DNA of 64,000 nt from Ruegeria atlantica (lineage in GTDB: Bacteria > Pseudomonadota > Alphaproteobacteria > Rhodobacterales > Rhodobacteraceae). The stretch lies in the NCBI RefSeq assembly GCF_013033965.1, contig NZ_WQFE01000004.1, forward strand, positions 62,001-126,000, written 5' to 3'. The notes under the pieces are model-generated. The model worked only from the letters and a program-made list of their open reading frames with translations, was not told the DNA's origin and made no database searches. Position 1 is the stretch's first letter; each line of letters starts with the position of its first letter. This document shows, one piece after another, positions 59,681 to 64,000 of this stretch. The translations under genes were made by a program, and so were the position numbers.

Positions 59681-60292
59681 TGTCACCCACAGGATCATAG
59701 CGTCTTCGTCGCTGACCGAAATTACATTATGACCCATGCTACCGTCGTAGTACGCGCTGTCGCCACGACGCATTTCTACTGGTTCGTAAAATTCGGTGTA
59801 CAGGCGCACGACGCCCGTCAACACATACAGAAACTCTTCGCCATCATGACGAACCCAACCGTCGAACTCGTCCATTGACCGCGCACGGACGCGCGCCCGA
59901 TAGGGCAGCATCTGCTTTTTAGTCAGCGTATCGGCCAGCAGTTCATGCTCATAAGTGGTCGTGGGATGCGCAGAGCCTTCGCCCATGCGCGTCACCGCCA
60001 TCCGACCAATCACTTGATCCCGCTGCGGTGGAGTGAACAGTTGCGGCACCGAAATCTCCAAACCGGTCGCCAGCTTCTTCAGCGCGTCATAAGTAGGAGA
60101 CATCTGTCCATTTTCGATCTTGCTGAGCGTCGAACGCGCCAAACCGGCCTGAGTTGCGGCCTGTTCAAGCGTCCATTTCCGAGCTTTCCGCAACTCGCGC
60201 ACACGCGCGCCAAGGTCCAGCGGTTCGACTTCGGTATGGTCGCCCGAGTCCCGGGCAATGCGGATCAGAGATGTCTGGTCTTGGGTACTCAT
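59669..60292 (-). CDS. XRE-family regulator with cupin domain
   Basis: 207 aa. A helix-turn-helix of XRE type covers about residues 28-82 (RVRELRKARKWTLEQAATQAGLARSTLSKIENGQMSPTY is the core region). A C-terminal cupin is at about 130-205 (HDGEEFLYVLTGVVRLYTEF, MRRGDSAYYDGSMGHNV). Such regulators bind a small ligand through the cupin and usually control the neighbouring gene, here the divergent acyl-CoA ligase 65 bp away. Confidence 0.88.
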   Translation of the reverse strand: MSTQDQTSLIRIARDSGDHTEVEPLDLGARVRELRKARKWTLEQAATQAGLARSTLSKIENGQMSPTYDALKKLATGLEISVPQLFTPPQRDQVIGRMAVTRMGEGSAHPTTTYEHELLADTLTKKQMLPYRARVRARSMDEFDGWVRHDGEEFLYVLTGVVRLYTEFYEPVEMRRGDSAYYDGSMGHNVISVSDEDAMILWVTSLT

Positions 60293-60357
60293 AGGTCATT
60301 CTATAGGCGCAGCCCGTCCCGCTTGCAACGCGGCAGTGGCCGCGCTAGCCAGTTGCT

Positions 60358-61875
60358 ATGCTTTCAATATTCGATCAAGGGCCACCGCCGGCCTGTCCAT
60401 CTCCGTTCAATCTGGCCGCGCATGTGTTGCGCCATGCGGATCAGTTGTCGGACAAGACCGCCCTGTCTGTGGTCGGGCCTGCGGATGCGGCGCATTGGAC
60501 GTATCGACAGTTACAGAAGGCCATTCTGGGCACTGGTACAGGATTGCTGAAGGCCGGATTGAAACCCGGCGACATCGCATTGATGCGCCTTGGGAACACG
60601 GTCGACTTCCCGATTGCCTATCTTGGGGCAATTGCCGTTGGCATCATCCCGGTCCCAACATCATCGCAGCTGACCGAACCGGAAACACAGCGCATGATCA
60701 AGGACCTTAAGCCAGCCGCCATTCTGCGTGACCCACAGGTTGCGTGCGCCGCGCACCCGGTTCAGATTGACCTGTCCGATTTGGCCGGAATGCGCGACCT
60801 GCCTGCGGCCGAGTATCAAATGGGTGACCCGGAGCGGATGGCCTACGTTGTCTACACATCTGGCACGTCGGGGAAACCGAGGGCCGTAGCCCACGCCCAC
60901 CGCGCCATCTGGGCACGCCAGATGATGGTAGATGGCTGGTACGGTCTGCGTAAGAGCGATCGTTTGTGCCACGCGGGGGCCTTCAACTGGACATACACGC
61001 TGGGCACGGGGTTGATGGACCCCTGGACCATCGGCGCAACAGCTCTGATTCCGGAACCGGGCACCGATCTGGCCGCCCTGCCCGCGCTGTTGCGGGACCA
61101 CCGGGCGACCATCTTTGCCGCCGCCCCCGGCGTGTTTCGAAAAGTATTGAGCGCGCAAGCCGATCTGCACGCGCCGGACCTGCGGCATGGGTTGAGTGCG
61201 GGCGAAAAACTGTCGCGCCATCTGCACCAAAAATGGACCCAAACCACCGGCACCGAGCTCTATGAGGCCTATGGCATGTCCGAGTGTTCGACCTTTATTT
61301 CATCAAGCCCGACCCACCCGGCGCGGGGCGATGCGTTGGGTCAACCACAACCCGGGCGTCGCATAGCGATCCTGGGTCCGGAAGGGCCAGTACCTCAGGG
61401 TCAGGAAGGCACCATCGCCGTGCACCGGTCCGATCCCGGCCTGATGCTGACCTACCTCAACGCCCCGGACGAGGCCAGCGCGCGGATGCAGGGCGAATGG
61501 TTTTTGACGGGCGATCAGGGTGCGATGGCTGTCGACGGCCAGATTACCTATCTGGGCCGCGACGACGACATGATGAACGCGGGCGGGTATCGAGTCTCAC
61601 CGGTTGAGGTCGAAGCCGCGCTGTCCCGATATCCCGGCATCGCGCAGGTCGGCGCTGCGGCAGTCGAGGTCAAACAGGACACATTTGTGATAGCAGCCTT
61701 CTATACAGGGCCGGAAAAACTGGACGAAGCAGCCCTGCGCACCTATGTCGAGGCAAATCTGGCGCGCTATAAACAGCCGCGCGCCTTCATCCATCTGCCT
61801 GAACTGCCAAGTGGCGGGAATGGGAAACTTCTGCGCCGGGCGCTGCCGGCCTATTTCAAGGCGACCAACGAATGA
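60358..61875 (+). CDS. AMP-binding acyl-CoA ligase
   Basis: 505 aa ANL enzyme. P-loop YTSGTSGKPRAVAHAHRA, later YEAYGMSECSTFIS, WFLTGDQGAMAVDGQITYLGRDDDMMNAGGYRVSPVEVE and the C-terminal PSGGNGKLLRRAL lysine. It resembles aromatic- or short-chain-acid CoA ligases rather than long-chain enzymes, but the substrate cannot be read. It overlaps the FrnE-type gene by 4 bases, so the two form an operon, probably controlled by the XRE-cupin protein. Confidence 0.88.
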   Translation: MLSIFDQGPPPACPSPFNLAAHVLRHADQLSDKTALSVVGPADAAHWTYRQLQKAILGTGTGLLKAGLKPGDIALMRLGNTVDFPIAYLGAIAVGIIPVPTSSQLTEPETQRMIKDLKPAAILRDPQVACAAHPVQIDLSDLAGMRDLPAAEYQMGDPERMAYVVYTSGTSGKPRAVAHAHRAIWARQMMVDGWYGLRKSDRLCHAGAFNWTYTLGTGLMDPWTIGATALIPEPGTDLAALPALLRDHRATIFAAAPGVFRKVLSAQADLHAPDLRHGLSAGEKLSRHLHQKWTQTTGTELYEAYGMSECSTFISSSPTHPARGDALGQPQPGRRIAILGPEGPVPQGQEGTIAVHRSDPGLMLTYLNAPDEASARMQGEWFLTGDQGAMAVDGQITYLGRDDDMMNAGGYRVSPVEVEAALSRYPGIAQVGAAAVEVKQDTFVIAAFYTGPEKLDEAALRTYVEANLARYKQPRAFIHLPELPSGGNGKLLRRALPAYFKATNE

Positions 61876-62531
61876 CCCAGACCGTCAAGCTTGACATCAT
61901 GTCCGATCCGATCTGCCCGTGGTGCTATATCGGTAAAACGCATCTGGATAAGGCGCTGGCAGCAGTACCCGACCACCCGTTTGTCATCGAGTGGCACCCG
62001 TTCCAGCTGAACCCCGATATGCCCGACGCCGGCATGGATCGCCGCGAATACCTTGAGCGAAAGTTCGGTGGCAAGGACGGAGCCGTACGCGCCTATGCTC
62101 CGGTGGTCGAACACGCCGAAAATGCAGGTCTGAAGATCGACTTCGAAGGCATGAAGCGCACGCCCAACACGCTCGACGCCCACCGTCTGATCCACTGGGC
62201 CGGGATCGAGGGTAAACAGAACGCCATCGTAGACGCCCTGTTCGATGCCTATTTCGTGCAGGCCCGCGACATCGGCGACCATGAGGTTCTGGCCGATATT
62301 GCCGACAATGCCGGAATGGACGCCGCGGTCGTTCTAAAATTGCTGAAATCCGAGGCCGACCGCGAGGATATCAGCAACCGCGACACGCATTCCCGGCAAA
62401 TGGGCGTCAACTCGGTCCCGACCTTCATCGTGGCCAATCAGCACGCCGTCCCCGGCGCACAACCTCCTGAAATGTGGGAGAAAGTGATCGCCGACATCAT
62501 GTCTCAACTTGAGGCTTATCCTGCAAATTAG
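61872..62531 (+). CDS. DsbA-family oxidoreductase, FrnE-like
   Basis: 219 aa thioredoxin-fold protein. The active site Cys15-Pro-Trp-Cys18 in DPICPWCYIGK is intact and the cis-Pro loop is NSVPTFIVAN. FrnE-like proteins are cytoplasmic disulfide isomerases or have roles in polyketide and stress metabolism. No signal peptide. Coupled to the acyl-CoA ligase by an ATGA overlap. Confidence 0.9.
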   Translation: MTQTVKLDIMSDPICPWCYIGKTHLDKALAAVPDHPFVIEWHPFQLNPDMPDAGMDRREYLERKFGGKDGAVRAYAPVVEHAENAGLKIDFEGMKRTPNTLDAHRLIHWAGIEGKQNAIVDALFDAYFVQARDIGDHEVLADIADNAGMDAAVVLKLLKSEADREDISNRDTHSRQMGVNSVPTFIVANQHAVPGAQPPEMWEKVIADIMSQLEAYPAN

Positions 62532-62606
62532 CACAGACCCTTGTGCAAATTGACACCTAGCGTCACCTGACCTGCCGTGATAGCGCAATCAGGTCAGGAG
62601 GGCGCC

Positions 62607-63815
62607 ATGGTCAATCGAATGTCTCGCGGCGAGTTCATCGCACTTGTTGCAATGATGTTTGCAACGATAGCGTTTTCGATCGACTCGATGTTGCCCGCGC
62701 TGCCAAAGATCGGCGCGCAGCTAAGCCCTGACGACATCAACAAAGCACAGTTGATCCTGACTTCGTTTGTGCTGGGCATGGGGATCGGCACGTTTTTTAC
62801 CGGTCCGCTGTCCGATGCCTTTGGCCGTAAGCCGGTGATCTATGTCGGCTCTGCCTTGTACATTGTCGCAGCGGCAGCTGCCTGGGCCAGCTCCTCGCTC
62901 GAGATGCTGCTGATCGCCCGGATCTTTCAGGGGATCGGATGCGCAGCACCCCGCGTGGTGGCGATGGCGATTATCCGTGACCTCTACTCGGGCCGTGAAA
63001 TGGCCCGCATCGTGTCCATCGCCATGATGATCTTCACGCTTGTTCCTGCAATTGCACCGATGATGGGGGCCGGAGTGATCGCCTTGACCGGATGGCGCGG
63101 GATCTTTGCCTCATTCATCCTGTTTTCACTGATCACCGTTGTCTGGATGGGCCTGCGCCTTCCGGAACCCTTGTCGGTCGAGAACCGTCGCCCGCTGCGC
63201 TTGCCCCTGATACTGGACGCCGCGCGACAGATGTTCACACACCCAACAGTTCGCTTGTCGATCATGGTGCAAACCCTGTGTCTGGGGATGCTGTTCACCA
63301 TGCTGACGATGGTGCAGCCGGTCTATGATGTCATCCATGACAGTGCAGACAGTTTCCCGTTCTGGTTCGGTGTCGTGGCATTGATGGCAGGCTCTGCCAG
63401 CCTGTTGAACGCGGCACTTGTGATCAAACTGGGTATGCGGCGGATCGTGACTTGGGCCCTGGGCGCGCAGGTCATCTTCACCGCCGCAGTCATCGCCCTG
63501 AATGCGACAGAACTTTCGCCCTCATTGTCCTTTGCCGTTTTCGTAAGCTGGCAAACAGCCGTCTTCTTTATGGCGGGCATGACGATGGGCAATCTGAACG
63601 CCATCGCGATGGAGCCGATGGGCCATATCGCGGGTATGGCAGCTTCGGTGATCGGGGCGGTCTCGACTGTGTTTGCAGCCGTGATTGCAGCCCCTATCGG
63701 GCAGTTGTTCGACGGGTCCATCATCCCTTTGGCCCTAGGTATCCTGACCATGAGTATCCTGGGCTTCGGCCTGATGCTGCATATGGGGCGGATCGAAAAC
63801 CGGCTGCCCGCCTGA
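62607..63815 (+). CDS. MFS transporter of the Bcr/CflA drug-resistance type
   Basis: 402 aa with about 12 membrane helices, proton-driven efflux. Early LPKIGAQLSPDDINKAQLILTSFVLGMGIGTFFTGPLSDAFGRKPV region matches the MFS motif A area (GPLSDAFGRKP). AGGAGGG before the ATG at MVNRMSRG supports the start. Natural substrate unknown. Confidence 0.87.
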   Translation: MVNRMSRGEFIALVAMMFATIAFSIDSMLPALPKIGAQLSPDDINKAQLILTSFVLGMGIGTFFTGPLSDAFGRKPVIYVGSALYIVAAAAAWASSSLEMLLIARIFQGIGCAAPRVVAMAIIRDLYSGREMARIVSIAMMIFTLVPAIAPMMGAGVIALTGWRGIFASFILFSLITVVWMGLRLPEPLSVENRRPLRLPLILDAARQMFTHPTVRLSIMVQTLCLGMLFTMLTMVQPVYDVIHDSADSFPFWFGVVALMAGSASLLNAALVIKLGMRRIVTWALGAQVIFTAAVIALNATELSPSLSFAVFVSWQTAVFFMAGMTMGNLNAIAMEPMGHIAGMAASVIGAVSTVFAAVIAAPIGQLFDGSIIPLALGILTMSILGFGLMLHMGRIENRLPA

Positions 63816-63872
63816 TCTGTGCAGAACCGCTGAATCAGGGTAACCTTCCCCCAATGTGAGGGGAGATTTCCA

Positions 63873-64000
63873 GTGAGCGACTATTACGATCTTGGCGCAT
63901 ATTCCTGTCCGATAACGACCGCCTCGACGGACGCGCAACTTTGGTTCGACCGGGGATTGAACTGGACATACGGATATAACCACGACGAAGCGGTCGTGTG
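63873..64000 (+). CDS. start of a gene, probable TPR protein (partial)
   Basis: GAGGGGAGA lies 7 bases before a GTG start. The first 42 codons read YYDLGAYSCPITTASTDAQ, then LWFDRGLNWTYGYNHDEAVV. The W-F-D-R-G-L-N-W-x-Y-G-Y-N-H-x-E-A pattern is that of a TPR-containing family in roseobacters. The rest is outside the window. Confidence 0.7.
   Translation, partial: MSDYYDLGAYSCPITTASTDAQLWFDRGLNWTYGYNHDEAVV

Overview
The window looks like a chromosomal segment of an alphaproteobacterium of the Rhodobacteraceae, Roseobacter group, probably close to Ruegeria. The evidence is GC-rich DNA, a long B12-dependent class II ribonucleotide reductase, a GAAC-N7-GAAC LexA box, a Hint-domain protein of a roseobacter type, a Usg protein, a corrinoid protein with a DUF1638 partner, and an acyl-CoA ligase resembling the DMSP-demethylation ligase DmdB. 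The genus is inferred from remembered protein families, not from a search. I see no insertion sequence, phage, integrase, CRISPR array or plasmid gene.

Layout. 1-5.6 kb: start of an exported protein, a structured non-coding stretch with a textbook terminator, a 47-aa basic protein, and nrdJ. 5.1-10.4 kb: a lipoprotein, tRNA-Pro, a DUF192 protein, a double cold-shock protein, pdxH, fabI, gpt, a YjzC-like small protein and an aminotransferase. 10.4-20.5 kb: ppiD and a tryptophan/molybdopterin/SOS block (trpE, then trpG-trpD-trpC-moaC-moeA-lexA), with a YibQ-like gene inserted on the other strand between trpE and trpG. 20.5-25.5 kb: comEC, gltX, gltA.

25.5-30.6 kb: a radical SAM protein divergent from a corrinoid protein, then a Hint-domain protein, a DUF1638 protein, sufE and a lipoprotein. 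30.6-36.3 kb: rnd, purM-purN, a CAT-anticodon tRNA, an orphan histidine kinase, an MBL-fold hydrolase, and two tRNA-Asn genes made by a tandem duplication. 36.4-41.9 kb: a DmdB-like ligase and zwf-pgl-pgi for glucose-6-phosphate entry. 42-44 kb: a radical SAM protein with a cysteine-rich tail, a decayed gene, and usg. 44.1-51.7 kb: gyrA, a two-domain DsbA-fold protein, an M32 carboxypeptidase, ctaA and a TrmJ-type methyltransferase.

51.8-57 kb: a ThiE-like protein with psuK-psuG (pseudouridine breakdown), a DUF502 protein, a patatin lipase, and 3-hydroxybutyrate dehydrogenase. 57-64 kb: an orphan peptide-type binding protein, a structured intergenic region, a small hypothetical protein, an XRE-cupin regulator divergent from an acyl-CoA ligase plus FrnE-type oxidoreductase, a Bcr/CflA-type exporter, and the start of another gene.

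Most of the window is ordinary core genome. The best candidates for something undescribed are the radical SAM/corrinoid/Hint/DUF1638 neighbourhood at 25.5-29.5 kb, the cysteine-tailed radical SAM protein at 42-43 kb, the ThiE-like/psuK/psuG operon, and three structured non-coding stretches (0.34-0.63 kb, 56.98-57.16 kb, 59.16-59.33 kb). None can be called a new system from sequence alone.
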